Assembly (NCBI GenBank): GCA_046297395.1
Contig: JBKCNM010000064.1
Span: 1-23,960, forward strand
Direction of reading: 5' to 3'
Origin: JBEICQ01 sp046297395
Lineage (GTDB): Bacteria > Bacteroidota > Bacteroidia > UBA4408
DNA length: 23,960 nucleotides
Part shown: piece by piece, positions 13,483-21,901 of the stretch
Numbering within the stretch: the first letter of the stretch is position 1
Layout: each line of letters begins with the position of its first letter
Made by a program: the position numbers and the translations under genes
The notes under the pieces: generated by a model
What the model was told of the DNA's origin: nothing
The model's database searches: none
Seen by the model: the letters and a program-made list of their open reading frames with translations, nothing else

Positions 13483-14043
13483 ATGGAAACAAATCAAATG
13501 CAACCCAGGCTCAAGGTAAAGTACCGCAAGGAAATTGTGCCTGCCCTGCAAAAGGAATTTGCCTACAAGAGTTCAATGCAGGTTCCTAAACTCAAAAAAA
13601 TATGCATCAATCAGGGATTGGGCATAGCCGTAACCGACAAAAAACTCATCGACAACTCCATTCAGGAAATATCCACCATTACCGGACAAAAGGCTGTTGC
13701 CACCCGTTCCAAAAAAGATATCTCCAACTTCAAGTTGCGTAAAAATATGCCCATCGGTGTAAAAGTTACGCTCAGAGGGGACAAGATGTATGAGTTTTTG
13801 GACAGGTTGATTGCTGTATCTCTTCCTCGTATCCGCGATTTTAGGGGTATCAATGACAAGGCTTTCGACGGAAAAGGAAATTATACGCTGGGTGTAACCG
13901 AGCAGATTATCTTTCCTGAGATATCCATAGACAAAGTGAACAAGATCCTGGGAATGGACATCACTTTTGTTACCTCAGCGCCCAATGATGCAGAAGCATT
14001 TGCCCTGTTAAAAGAATTCGGTTTACCCTTCAAGAAAAACTAA
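13483..14043 (+). CDS. rplE: 50S ribosomal protein uL5
   Basis: The 186-residue uL5 binds 5S rRNA and contacts P-site tRNA. I chose ATG 13483 (METNQMQPRLKVKYRKE); the longest frame begins at a TTG at 13465, and an ATG at 13498 is also possible and would remove five residues. MQVPKLKKICINQGLG, the TRSKKDISNFKLRKNMPIG loop, and NYTLGVTEQIIFPEI are diagnostic. Confidence 0.97.
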   Translation: METNQMQPRLKVKYRKEIVPALQKEFAYKSSMQVPKLKKICINQGLGIAVTDKKLIDNSIQEISTITGQKAVATRSKKDISNFKLRKNMPIGVKVTLRGDKMYEFLDRLIAVSLPRIRDFRGINDKAFDGKGNYTLGVTEQIIFPEISIDKVNKILGMDITFVTSAPNDAEAFALLKEFGLPFKKN

Positions 14044-14046
14044 GAT

Positions 14047-14316
14047 ATGGCCAAAGAATCCATGAAAGCCCGCGAGGTTAAGAGAGCATACCTCGTGAAC
14101 CGCTACGCCGAAAAGCGCAAAGCACTCAAGGAAGCAAATGATTCTGCAGGCTTGCAGAAACTGCCCCGCAACTCCTCACCAGTAAGGATGAGAAACCGTT
14201 GCAAAATCACCGGTCGCCCCCGGGGATACATGCGCATCTTCGGATTGTCGCGTAATACCTTCAGGGAACTGGCGCTCAACGGAAAAATACCAGGAATCAC
14301 CAAAGCCAGCTGGTAA
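14047..14316 (+). CDS. rpsN: 30S ribosomal protein uS14, zinc-free form
   Basis: The 89-residue uS14 is a 30S head protein near uS3 and uS10. It is the long, zinc-independent type: the region that carries CXXC pairs in the short 61-residue type reads NSSPVRMRNRCKITGRPRG with only one Cys. The end, FRELALNGKIPGITKASW, is typical. It starts 3 bases after rplE. Confidence 0.98.
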   Translation: MAKESMKAREVKRAYLVNRYAEKRKALKEANDSAGLQKLPRNSSPVRMRNRCKITGRPRGYMRIFGLSRNTFRELALNGKIPGITKASW

Positions 14317-14372
14317 ATCAAACAAAGTAAAAACACAATCCAAGGATATCGATTGATTAAAACAAATCCACA

Positions 14373-14768
14373 ATGACTGATCCCATTTCAGATTATCTCA
14401 CCAGACTGAGAAACGCCATCAAGGCAAACCACCGAGTGGTGGAAATTCCTGCCTCCAACCTCAAGAGGGAAATTACCCGTATTCTTTTCGAAAAAGGGTA
14501 TATCCTTAACTACAAGTATGAGGAGGACAACAAGCAAGGCATCATCAAGGTAGCCCTCAAGTACAACCATCAAACCAAGACCAGTGCCATCAAGGAACTG
14601 GTGAGGGTAAGCCGTCCGGGTCTTCGTAAGTATACCGGCGCTGAAGAATTACCCAAAGTGTTGAATGGTTTAGGAATTGCCATCATCTCAACCAGCAAGG
14701 GTTTGATGACCGATAAAGAGGCCCGCAATAACCATGTGGGTGGTGAAGTCATTTGTTATGTTTCCTAA
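14373..14768 (+). CDS. rpsH: 30S ribosomal protein uS8
   Basis: The 131-residue uS8 binds 16S helix 21 and in E. coli represses the spc operon by binding the uL5 start region. MTDPISDYLTRLRNAIKA, the block VSRPGLRKYTGAEELPKVL, and the C-terminal GIAIISTSKGLMTDKEAR are characteristic. The 56-base gap after rpsN has no recognisable structure. Confidence 0.99.
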   Translation: MTDPISDYLTRLRNAIKANHRVVEIPASNLKREITRILFEKGYILNYKYEEDNKQGIIKVALKYNHQTKTSAIKELVRVSRPGLRKYTGAEELPKVLNGLGIAIISTSKGLMTDKEARNNHVGGEVICYVS

Positions 14769-14786
14769 TCAATAAAAAGCATTCAC

Positions 14787-15338
14787 ATGTCACGCATCGG
14801 AAAATTGCCCATACAGTTGCCCAAAGGAGTAGAAGTAAGTTTTACCAACGGCAGCGTTAAAGTTAAAGGTCCACTCGGAGAGCTCAGCCGCAACTTGGCT
14901 GAAGGAATCGGATTAACCACTTCAGAAAAAAATGTAGTGCTTACCCGTTCGGGTGAGGAAAAATCGCAAAAGGCATTGCACGGATTGTCTCGGGCGCTTG
15001 TTGCCAACATGGTAAAAGGCGTATCCGAAGGATATTCTGTAGAGCAGGAATTGGTAGGTGTGGGCTACAGGGCCAGCAATACCGGTAATTTACTCGAGCT
15101 CACACTCGGTTTTTCTCACAATGTGGCTTTCGAATTGCCCAAGGAAATTAAGGTAGAAACGAAAACCGAAAGAGGAAAAAATCCGGTGATTCTCATGAAG
15201 AGCATCGATAAGGAACTCCTCGGTAGTGTAGCTGCCAAGATCAGAAGCCTCAGACCACCTGAGCCTTACAAAGGAAAAGGAATCAAGTTTGCCAACGAAG
15301 TACTTCGTAGAAAGGCAGGAAAAGCAGCAGGTAAATAA
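14787..15338 (+). CDS. rplF: 50S ribosomal protein uL6
   Basis: The 183-residue uL6 lies near the sarcin-ricin loop and factor-binding site. MSRIGKLPIQLPKGVEV, VKVKGPLGELSR, and the C-terminal signature RSLRPPEPYKGKGIKFANE are all present. Two similar domains make up the protein, as in the family. Confidence 0.99.
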   Translation: MSRIGKLPIQLPKGVEVSFTNGSVKVKGPLGELSRNLAEGIGLTTSEKNVVLTRSGEEKSQKALHGLSRALVANMVKGVSEGYSVEQELVGVGYRASNTGNLLELTLGFSHNVAFELPKEIKVETKTERGKNPVILMKSIDKELLGSVAAKIRSLRPPEPYKGKGIKFANEVLRRKAGKAAGK

Positions 15339-15356
15339 TCCACTTAAACCAATCAC

Positions 15357-15713
15357 ATGGCAATTACAAAATCATACAGAAGAGAGCGCATCAAAAAGCG
15401 CATACGCAAAGTGGTTTACGGTGACACCTCATCGCCCCGCATGTCGGTGTTCCGTAGCAACAAAGACATATATGTTCAGTTTATTGACGACAACAGCGGA
15501 AAAACACTGGCTTCAGCCTCATCTAAGGTAAAAGACATCGCCGCACAAACCATCAACAAAACCGAAAAAGCCCGCATGGTGGGTAAACTCGCCGCAGAAA
15601 AAGCAAAAGCTGCCGGCATCTCAATTGTTAAATTCGACCGTAACGGATACCTCTACCACGGAAGGGTAAAAGCCCTGGCCGAAGGTGCAAGGGAAGGGGG
15701 TCTTCAGTTCTAA
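15357..15713 (+). CDS. rplR: 50S ribosomal protein uL18
   Basis: The 118-residue uL18 delivers 5S rRNA to the central protuberance with uL5. The basic N-terminus (SYRRERIKKRIRK), RMSVFRSNKDIYVQFIDD, and the C-terminal FDRNGYLYHGRVKALAEGA are diagnostic. The gap to rplF is 18 bases. Confidence 0.98.
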   Translation: MAITKSYRRERIKKRIRKVVYGDTSSPRMSVFRSNKDIYVQFIDDNSGKTLASASSKVKDIAAQTINKTEKARMVGKLAAEKAKAAGISIVKFDRNGYLYHGRVKALAEGAREGGLQF

Positions 15714-15727
15714 GCGATCAGAAAAAT

Positions 15728-16243
15728 ATGTCAATGCAAACCAAAAAAGTAAAATCCAGCGAAATTGAGCTCAAAGACAGGCTCGTTGGCGTTCAGCGTG
15801 TAACAAAGGTTACCAAAGGCGGACGAACCTTCAGCTTTTCAGCCATCGTGGTTGTGGGCAACGAAAAAGGTGTTGTGGGATACGGACTTGGCAAAGCCAA
15901 GGAAGTTACCGATGCCATTTCTAAAGGTATTGAAGATGCCAAGAAAAACCTCATCAAGGTTCCTATCCTGCATGGTACGGTTCCTCACGAGCAATATGGT
16001 AAATTCGGAGGTTCCCGAGTATTTCTCAAGCCTGCAGCACACGGTACCGGTGTAATTGCCGGTGGTGCGATGCGTGCGGTGCTCGAGAGCGTGGGTGTAA
16101 CAGATGTACTTGCTAAATCCAAAGGTTCATCCAATCCCCACAATGTGGTAAAAGCCACCATCGATGCCCTTGAACAGATGCGCGATGCTGTTGCAGTGGC
16201 CCGTCAACGAGGAATCACCCTTGAAAAAGTATTTAACGGTTAA
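15728..16243 (+). CDS. rpsE: 30S ribosomal protein uS5
   Basis: The 171-residue uS5 works in decoding fidelity and lines the mRNA entry with uS3 and uS4. ELKDRLVGVQRVTKVTKGG and FSAIVVVGNEKGVVGYGLG form the double-stranded RNA-binding fold, and the C-terminal domain has VKATIDALEQM. Start at 15728 (MSMQ) or the next ATG at 15734 are both possible. Confidence 0.98.
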   Translation: MSMQTKKVKSSEIELKDRLVGVQRVTKVTKGGRTFSFSAIVVVGNEKGVVGYGLGKAKEVTDAISKGIEDAKKNLIKVPILHGTVPHEQYGKFGGSRVFLKPAAHGTGVIAGGAMRAVLESVGVTDVLAKSKGSSNPHNVVKATIDALEQMRDAVAVARQRGITLEKVFNG

Positions 16244-16254
16244 TCTTGTATACC

Positions 16255-16431
16255 ATGGCAAAAATTAAAATAAAGCAGGTAAAGAGCGGGATTGACAGAC
16301 CCGAAACCCAAAAGCGCACCCTGCGTGCCCTTGGTTTTACCAAACTCAACGAAGTAAGGGAACACGAAGCCACGCCACAAATCATGGGCATGGTGAAAAA
16401 AGTCTCTCATCTAATTCAGGTTATCGAATAA
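16255..16431 (+). CDS. rpmD: 50S ribosomal protein uL30
   Basis: The 58-residue uL30 binds 23S rRNA on the 50S surface. I place the start at ATG 16255 (MAKIKIKQVKSGI); a longer frame from 16246 begins at TTG and is not needed. The RPETQKRTLRALGFTKLNE motif and the final VSHLIQVIE are typical, and the length is exactly the usual one. Confidence 0.97.
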   Translation: MAKIKIKQVKSGIDRPETQKRTLRALGFTKLNEVREHEATPQIMGMVKKVSHLIQVIE

Positions 16432-16440
16432 ACAAGCCAA

Positions 16441-16887
16441 ATGAACTTAAGCAATCTTAAACCGGCCGAAGGCTCGGTTCGTAACAGAAAAAGAGTAGGA
16501 CGCGGACAAGGTTCCGGAAGAGGTGGAACATCCACACGCGGACACAAGGGTGCTCAGTCGCGCTCAGGATATTCGGCAAAAGCAGGTTTCGAAGGCGGTC
16601 AGATGCCTCTGCAGCGCCGTTTGCCCAAATTCGGTTTCAAAAACATCAGCCGAGTAGAGTATGTGGGCATCAATCTCGATACCTTGCAAAAGCTGGCCGA
16701 AAGCAAGAAACTTACCGCCATCGATCAGGATATCCTGGTGGCTAATGGATTGGTTTCCAAAAGAGACAAAATCAAAATTCTTGCCCGTGGCGAAATCAAA
16801 ACAGCCCTCTCTGTGAAGGCACATAAATTTTCTGAAAAAGCCAAATCATCCATTGAATCTGCCGGCGGCTCAGTTGAGTCCCTGTAA
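16441..16887 (+). CDS. rplO: 50S ribosomal protein uL15
   Basis: The 148-residue uL15 is an assembly-stage protein that threads into 23S rRNA. The Gly/Arg-rich N-terminal arm (RNRKRVGRGQGSGRGGTST, then GHKGAQSRSG) and the signature GFEGGQMPLQRRLPKFGF are diagnostic. The globular C-terminus includes KAHKFSEKAKSSIESAGGS. Confidence 0.99.
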   Translation: MNLSNLKPAEGSVRNRKRVGRGQGSGRGGTSTRGHKGAQSRSGYSAKAGFEGGQMPLQRRLPKFGFKNISRVEYVGINLDTLQKLAESKKLTAIDQDILVANGLVSKRDKIKILARGEIKTALSVKAHKFSEKAKSSIESAGGSVESL

Positions 16888-16895
16888 AGCAAGCC

Positions 16896-18242
16896 ATGAA
16901 GAACTTCATACAGACCATTAAAAACATCTGGAGCATTGAAGACCTGCGCATCAGGATCATCAATACCCTGGGTTTTCTGCTCATCTACAGGTTGGGCTCT
17001 TTTGTAACCCTACCGGGCGTTGATTCTGTTACGCTTCAGGCCATCAAGAGCAATACTGACGAAGGCCTGGCCGGACTGATTAATATTTTCGCCGGAGGAG
17101 CTTTTTCCCGCGCATCCATCTTTGCTCTTGGTATCATGCCCTACATTTCTGCATCCATTGTGATGCAGTTGTTGAGCATGGCTGTTCCTCATTTCCAGCG
17201 CATGCAAAGAGAAGGTGACAGCGGACGCAAGAAAATCAACCAGTACACCCGTATGCTCACCGTGGTGGTTACGCTATTGCAAGCCCCCGGATACATTGCT
17301 TCTCAGATTCCAAAAGAAGCCATCATGTCAGATGTATCTTTCTTCTGGTTTTCTTCCATTATCATCCTCACAGCCGGTACCATCTTCATCATGTGGTTAG
17401 GTGAAAAAATTACCGATCGTGGAATCGGAAACGGTATTTCACTCATCATCATGATTGGTATCATTGCCAATCTGCCTGTGGCTTTTCTTCAAGAGTTTGT
17501 GTCGCGTTTCGACAACATGCAGGGTGGAGGAATGGTTGCCCTCGTGGTAGAAATCCTTCTGCTGTTTCTCATCATCGTGGTTTCAATACTACTGGTGCAG
17601 GGCACACGGAAAATACCGGTGCAGTTTGCCAAAAAAATTGTGGGCAACAAACAGTATGGTGGTGTTAGGCAGTACATTCCCCTCAAGGTGAATGCAGCCG
17701 GTGTAATGCCAATCATTTTTGCCCAGGCCATCATGTTTATTCCGCTCACCATTGCAGGATTTGCAAATGCTGAGTCCTTAGGATCCTTTGTGGCCACATT
17801 CAGCAATCCGAATGGTTTCTGGCACAACTTTGTGTTTGCCCTTCTCATCATTGTATTTACCTACTTCTATACAGCCATCACCATCAATCCAAACCAGATG
17901 GCTGATGACATGAAACGCAATGGCGGATTTATTCCCGGAGTGAAGCCCGGAAAGAAAACTGCCGAGTTTATAGACTCTATCATGAGTCGAATCACTTTTC
18001 CAGGATCTCTCTTTTTGGCTTTTGTAGCGATTTTACCCGCATTTGCCAGCCTGATGGGAATCAATCAGCAGTTTGCCCACTTTTACGGTGGTACATCTTT
18101 GTTGATTCTGGTGGGAGTGGTTTTGGATACACTGCAGCAGATAGAAAGTCACCTTTTGATGCGTCACTATGACGGACTGATGAAATCGGGTCGCATCAAG
18201 GGCAGAAATGTTCCGAATGCAGCTGTAAATTACGCAGGGTAA
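16896..18242 (+). CDS. secY: Preprotein translocase channel subunit SecY
   Basis: The 448-residue SecY forms the protein-conducting channel with SecE and SecG and takes substrates from SecA or the ribosome. Ten hydrophobic segments are visible, at about 18-38, 70-98, 112-134, 147-167, 178-200, 213-236, 263-286, 305-327, 368-388 and 398-420. The block IFALGIMPYISASIVMQLL marks segment 2, and the loop after segment 6 (LVQGTRKIPVQFAKK) is the conserved cytosolic ribosome/SecA contact. It starts 8 bases after rplO, the usual position at the end of the spc cluster. Confidence 0.99.
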   Translation: MKNFIQTIKNIWSIEDLRIRIINTLGFLLIYRLGSFVTLPGVDSVTLQAIKSNTDEGLAGLINIFAGGAFSRASIFALGIMPYISASIVMQLLSMAVPHFQRMQREGDSGRKKINQYTRMLTVVVTLLQAPGYIASQIPKEAIMSDVSFFWFSSIIILTAGTIFIMWLGEKITDRGIGNGISLIIMIGIIANLPVAFLQEFVSRFDNMQGGGMVALVVEILLLFLIIVVSILLVQGTRKIPVQFAKKIVGNKQYGGVRQYIPLKVNAAGVMPIIFAQAIMFIPLTIAGFANAESLGSFVATFSNPNGFWHNFVFALLIIVFTYFYTAITINPNQMADDMKRNGGFIPGVKPGKKTAEFIDSIMSRITFPGSLFLAFVAILPAFASLMGINQQFAHFYGGTSLLILVGVVLDTLQQIESHLLMRHYDGLMKSGRIKGRNVPNAAVNYAG

Positions 18243-18259
18243 AGGCATTGTTTGGTTTC

Positions 18260-19057
18260 ATGATTCCGATCAAAACCAGGCATGAAATAGCCCTGATTAA
18301 AGAAAGTTCTTTACTTGTTGGTAAAACATTGGCCGCTGTGGCTGCCGAAATTCGCCCGGGCATTTCAACGAAATTGCTCGATACCCTTGCTGAAACCTTT
18401 ATCAAGGATCATGGAGCTACGCCTTCCTTTAAAGGGTACCGCGGATTTCCGTTTTCCTTGTGCATTTCGGTGAATGAAGTGGTTGTGCATGGCATGCCAT
18501 CTGAATACCTGATTCGCGAAGGTGATCTTGTTTCAGTGGACTGCGGTGTGTACAAAAATGGATTTCACGGTGATTCTGCATTTTCTTTTTTAGTGGATGG
18601 AGCAGGAACCGAGGCGGGTCGGCTTTGTCGTGTTACACGCGAATGCCTGAGTCGTGCCATCGAAATGGCTTCTTCCGGAAACAGGGTTGGAGATATCTCC
18701 TACGCAGTTCAATCACATGCTGAGCAGCATGGCTACGGAGTAGTCAGGGAGTTGGTAGGTCATGGTGTGGGACGCAACCTGCACGAGAAGCCTGAAGTGC
18801 CCAACTACGGTAAAAAAGGGCAGGGGCCGGTATTAAAAGAAGGCATGGTGCTGGCCATTGAACCCATGATTACCATGGGAGAACGACAGGTGGTGCAGGA
18901 GCGTGACGGATGGACCATTCGCACACGCGATCGCAAGCCATCTGCGCATTACGAGCACACTGTAGCCATTACAAGCGAAGGCCCAATGGTTTTATCAAGT
19001 TTTGAAGACATAGAAACTGCAATACAAAACAACAAACATATCAAACAGAAAGACTGA
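18260..19057 (+). CDS. map: Methionine aminopeptidase, type I
   Basis: This enzyme removes the initiator Met from nascent proteins after deformylation. I chose ATG 18260 (MIPIKTRHEIALIKESS, 265 residues), 17 bases after the secY stop; the longer frame uses a TTG at 18248. All five metal ligands of the pita-bread fold are present: Asp94 and Asp105 (VDCGVYKNGFHGDS), His168 (GHGVGRNLHE), Glu201 (AIEPM) and Glu232 (HYEHT). His77 matches the substrate-contact His. It abuts infA: the map TGA is followed immediately by the infA ATG. Confidence 0.98.
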   Translation: MIPIKTRHEIALIKESSLLVGKTLAAVAAEIRPGISTKLLDTLAETFIKDHGATPSFKGYRGFPFSLCISVNEVVVHGMPSEYLIREGDLVSVDCGVYKNGFHGDSAFSFLVDGAGTEAGRLCRVTRECLSRAIEMASSGNRVGDISYAVQSHAEQHGYGVVRELVGHGVGRNLHEKPEVPNYGKKGQGPVLKEGMVLAIEPMITMGERQVVQERDGWTIRTRDRKPSAHYEHTVAITSEGPMVLSSFEDIETAIQNNKHIKQKD

Positions 19058-19276
19058 ATGGCTAAACAAGCTTCCATAGAACAGGATGGAACCATCATAG
19101 AAGCGCTCTCCAACGCTATGTTCCGTGTGGAGCTCGAAAACGGGCACATCATCATCGGACACATCTCCGGAAAAATGCGGATGCATTACATCAAAATTCT
19201 TCCAGGAGACCGAGTAAAGGTTGAAATGAGCCCTTATGATTTAACCAAAGGAAGAATTTCTTTCAGATATAAATAA
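19058..19276 (+). CDS. infA: Translation initiation factor IF-1
   Basis: The 72-residue OB-fold protein occupies the A site during initiation and works with IF-2 and IF-3. MAKQASIEQDGTIIEALSN, MFRVELENGHIIIGHISGK and the C-terminal DLTKGRISFRYK are characteristic. The length is exactly usual. It begins on the base after the map stop, so translation is probably coupled. Confidence 0.99.
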   Translation: MAKQASIEQDGTIIEALSNAMFRVELENGHIIIGHISGKMRMHYIKILPGDRVKVEMSPYDLTKGRISFRYK

Positions 19277-19294
19277 AGAATTACCAAAAACACT

Positions 19295-19302
19295 TATCTT
19301 CG
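19295..19302 (+). promoter_or_regulatory. Possible internal -7 box before rpmJ
   Basis: TATCTTCG matches TAnnTTTG with one mismatch and lies 16 bases before the rpmJ ATG. No clear -33 TTG is found. If active, it would boost the rpmJ-rpsM-rpsK-rpsD-rpoA-rplQ part. Confidence 0.25.
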
Positions 19303-19318
19303 CAAACTTTTTTACGCT

Positions 19319-19435
19319 ATGAAAGTCAGAGCATCCATAAAAAAACGCAGTGTAGAGTGCAAAATCGTGCGCCGCAAAGGTCGTTTATATGTAATCAACA
19401 AAAAGAACCCAAAATACAAACAACGTCAGGGATAA
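19319..19435 (+). CDS. rpmJ: 50S ribosomal protein bL36, zinc-free form
   Basis: This 38-residue gene is found by reading the infA-rpsM gap. The start MKVRASIKKRSVECKIVRR and end NKKNPKYKQRQG are unmistakable for bL36. The zinc ribbon of the common form has Cys11, Cys14, Cys27 and a His near 32; here the same positions are Ser, Cys, Asn and Tyr. Only one ligand survives, so this is the zinc-independent (C-minus) form. It ends 9 bases before rpsM. Confidence 0.97.
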   Translation: MKVRASIKKRSVECKIVRRKGRLYVINKKNPKYKQRQG

Positions 19436-19444
19436 TTATCAAGC

Positions 19445-19822
19445 ATGGCAAGGATCGCAGGAATTGATATTCCAAAAAACAAGAGGGGAGAAATTGCCCT
19501 CACTTATATTTACGGCATAGGTCGCAGGACTGCCCAAAAAATTCTTTCGCAGGCCGGTGTAGACTGGAATGCCAAGGTAACAGAGTGGAATGACGACCAA
19601 CTCACCAAGATTCGTAATGTAATTACTGATACTTATAAGGTAGAAGGTGCATTGCGTTCTGAGGTGCAGTTAAGCATCAAACGCTTGATGGACATTGGTT
19701 GCTACCGAGGCATCCGTCATCGTTTGGGTCTGCCTGTTCGCGGGCAAACCACCAAAAACAATGCCCGTACACGCAAGGGCAAAAAGAAAACTGTTGCGAA
19801 CAAGAAAAAAGTAACCAAGTAA
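19445..19822 (+). CDS. rpsM: 30S ribosomal protein uS13
   Basis: The 125-residue uS13 forms intersubunit bridges B1a/b and touches P-site tRNA. MARIAGIDIPKNKRGEIAL, IYGIGRRTAQKIL (helix-hairpin-helix), and the block GCYRGIRHRLGLPVRGQTT are diagnostic. The tail is Lys-rich (KGKKKTVANKKKVTK). It opens the alpha-type cluster. Confidence 0.99.
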   Translation: MARIAGIDIPKNKRGEIALTYIYGIGRRTAQKILSQAGVDWNAKVTEWNDDQLTKIRNVITDTYKVEGALRSEVQLSIKRLMDIGCYRGIRHRLGLPVRGQTTKNNARTRKGKKKTVANKKKVTK

Positions 19823-19839
19823 GATTCTGATCATACAAA

Positions 19840-20247
19840 ATGGCTAAACAGCAATCGGGCGCAGCAAGTGCCAAAAATGCAAAAAAGCGTGTGGTTAAGG
19901 TGGACATGGCCGGTACGGCGCATATCAATGCCACCTTCAACAACATCATCATCTCCCTTACCAACCTCAACGGTGAAGTTATTTCATGGTCATCGGCCGG
20001 AAAAATGGGCTTCAAGGGTTCCAAGAAAAACACCCCTTATGCAGCTCAGCTGGCTGCCGGTGATTGCTCTAAAGTGGCTTTTGAAGCCGGTTTACGCAAG
20101 GTGAAAGTGCTGGTGAAGGGGCCCGGAGCCGGCAGGGAATCTGCCATCCGAACCATTCACAATGCAGGCATTGAAGTAACTGAGATTGTGGACATCACAC
20201 CTATTCCCCACAACGGTTGTCGTCCTCCAAAGCGCCGTAGGGTATAA
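19840..20247 (+). CDS. rpsK: 30S ribosomal protein uS11
   Basis: The 135-residue uS11 lies on the 30S platform near the E site. AHINATFNNIIISLTNLNG, WSSAGKMGFKGSKKNTPYA, and the C-terminal TPIPHNGCRPPKRRRV are diagnostic. The N-terminal 20 residues are Ala/Lys-rich. The gap after rpsM is 17 bases. Confidence 0.99.
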   Translation: MAKQQSGAASAKNAKKRVVKVDMAGTAHINATFNNIIISLTNLNGEVISWSSAGKMGFKGSKKNTPYAAQLAAGDCSKVAFEAGLRKVKVLVKGPGAGRESAIRTIHNAGIEVTEIVDITPIPHNGCRPPKRRRV

Positions 20248-20265
20248 TCCAATCAACAGACAAAC

Positions 20266-20871
20266 ATGGCAAGATATACCGGACCAAAATCAAAAATCGC
20301 ACGCAAATTTCGCGAGCCCATATTCGGACCTGACAAGGCCCTTGAAAAAAAGAACTATCCTCCAGGCATGCATGGTCTGGCAAAAAAGCGAATGAAGCAA
20401 TCGGAATATGCCGTACAGCTTCAGGAAAAGCAAAAAGCCAAGTACACCTACGGAATGCTCGAGAAGCAGTTTTCCAACACTTTTCAGCGTGCAGCCCGTG
20501 CCCATGGTGTAACCGGCGAAGTACTGATGCAGCTTGTGGAATTACGCCTAGACAATGTGGTTTACCGTATGGGTATTTCCAATACCCGCGACGGCGCCCG
20601 TCAGTTGGTATCGCACCGCCACATCACCGTAAACGGAAGCGTGGTGAGTGTTCCTTCCTACTCTGTGAAAGTGGGAGATGTGATTGAAGTGCGTGAGAAA
20701 TCCAAATCCATGGAAGTAATCACCGACTCAGTAACCCGCAACAAGCGCTCCTTTCCATGGATCACATGGGATGCCCGCAGCATGAAAGGTACATTGATTG
20801 CTGTTCCTCAGCGTGCCGATATTCCTGAAAATATTCGTGAACAACTCATCGTAGAACTTTACTCAAGATAA
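20266..20871 (+). CDS. rpsD: 30S ribosomal protein uS4
   Basis: The 201-residue uS4 nucleates 30S body assembly and controls fidelity with uS5. In E. coli it represses the alpha operon. MARYTGPKSKIARKFREPI, YPPGMHG, and the S4 RNA-binding domain (about 91-155, with LRLDNVVYRMGISNTRDGA and HRHITVNGS) are present. The N-terminal region has no Cys cluster, so it is the zinc-free type. Confidence 0.99.
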   Translation: MARYTGPKSKIARKFREPIFGPDKALEKKNYPPGMHGLAKKRMKQSEYAVQLQEKQKAKYTYGMLEKQFSNTFQRAARAHGVTGEVLMQLVELRLDNVVYRMGISNTRDGARQLVSHRHITVNGSVVSVPSYSVKVGDVIEVREKSKSMEVITDSVTRNKRSFPWITWDARSMKGTLIAVPQRADIPENIREQLIVELYSR

Positions 20872-20889
20872 TCATATCCAATAGCAAAC

Positions 20890-21882
20890 ATGGCAATACT
20901 CGCATTTCAAAAACCGGACAAGGTGGTTATGCTGAACTCCACCGACATGGAAGGCAACTTCGAATTCCGACCTTTAGAGCCCGGTTACGGAATCACCATA
21001 GGCAACGCACTCCGTCGCATACTTCTTAACTCACTCGAAGGATTTGCAATTACATCTGTAAAGATAGAGGGTGTAGACCACGAATTTTCAACCATTAAAG
21101 GTGTTGTTGAAGACATCACTGAAATCATACTCAACCTCAAACAGGTTCGTTTCAGAAGGCAAATTGAAGGCTTCGAAAGCGAAAGGGTGATTCTTTCAGT
21201 AACTGGAAAAAATAGCTTTACAGCAGGTGATATAGGCAAACAGATGTCAGGCTTTCAGGTTCTGAATCCCGATCATGTAATTTGCAACATGGAATCCTCT
21301 GTGAAGATCAAAGTGGAACTGATGGTTGAAAAAGGCCGAGGATATATTCCGGCTGAAGAAAACAAAAATTCTACACAGGTAGCAGGTGTGATTCCTATTG
21401 ATGCCATTTTCACGCCCATTAAGAATGTGAAGTACAGCGTAGAAAACTACCGCGTAGAGCAAAAAACCGATTATGAAAAATTGCTTATTGACATCATTAC
21501 CGATGGCAGTATAGCTCCCAAAGAAGCACTGAAGGAAGCAGCCAAAATTCTTATCCAGCATTTTATGTTGTTCTCCGACGAGAAAATTACTTTGGATTCT
21601 GAGGACAAAGGCAATACAGAAGAATTTGACGAAGCTTACCTGCATATGCGTCAACTCCTCAAAACCAAACTATATGATTTGGATTTGTCGGTGCGCGCAC
21701 TCAACTGTCTGAAAGCAGCTGATGTAGAAACCCTCGGCCAGCTTGTAGCCTACAACAAAAACGACCTTTTAAAATTCCGCAACTTTGGTAAAAAGTCCCT
21801 CACAGAACTTGAAGATCTTGTACACAGCAAGAACCTTCAGTTTGGAATGAGTGTGACCAAATACCGTTTGGACGAGGAATAA
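20890..21882 (+). CDS. rpoA: DNA-directed RNA polymerase subunit alpha
   Basis: The 330-residue alpha subunit dimerises to seed RNA polymerase assembly. The N-terminal domain (about 1-235) has NFEFRPLEPGYGITIGNAL, RRILLNSLEGFAITSVKIE and the insert ending near 180. A charged linker (about 235-258, DSEDKGNTEEFDEA) precedes the C-terminal domain, whose DNA-contact block is SVRALNCLKAADVETLGQL. Arg269 and Asn272 match E. coli Arg265 and Asn268, which bind UP elements and activators. The FRNFGKKSLTELEDL helix follows. Confidence 0.99.
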   Translation: MAILAFQKPDKVVMLNSTDMEGNFEFRPLEPGYGITIGNALRRILLNSLEGFAITSVKIEGVDHEFSTIKGVVEDITEIILNLKQVRFRRQIEGFESERVILSVTGKNSFTAGDIGKQMSGFQVLNPDHVICNMESSVKIKVELMVEKGRGYIPAEENKNSTQVAGVIPIDAIFTPIKNVKYSVENYRVEQKTDYEKLLIDIITDGSIAPKEALKEAAKILIQHFMLFSDEKITLDSEDKGNTEEFDEAYLHMRQLLKTKLYDLDLSVRALNCLKAADVETLGQLVAYNKNDLLKFRNFGKKSLTELEDLVHSKNLQFGMSVTKYRLDEE

Positions 21883-21901
21883 TTAATAACCAGCTAAAGA
21901 G

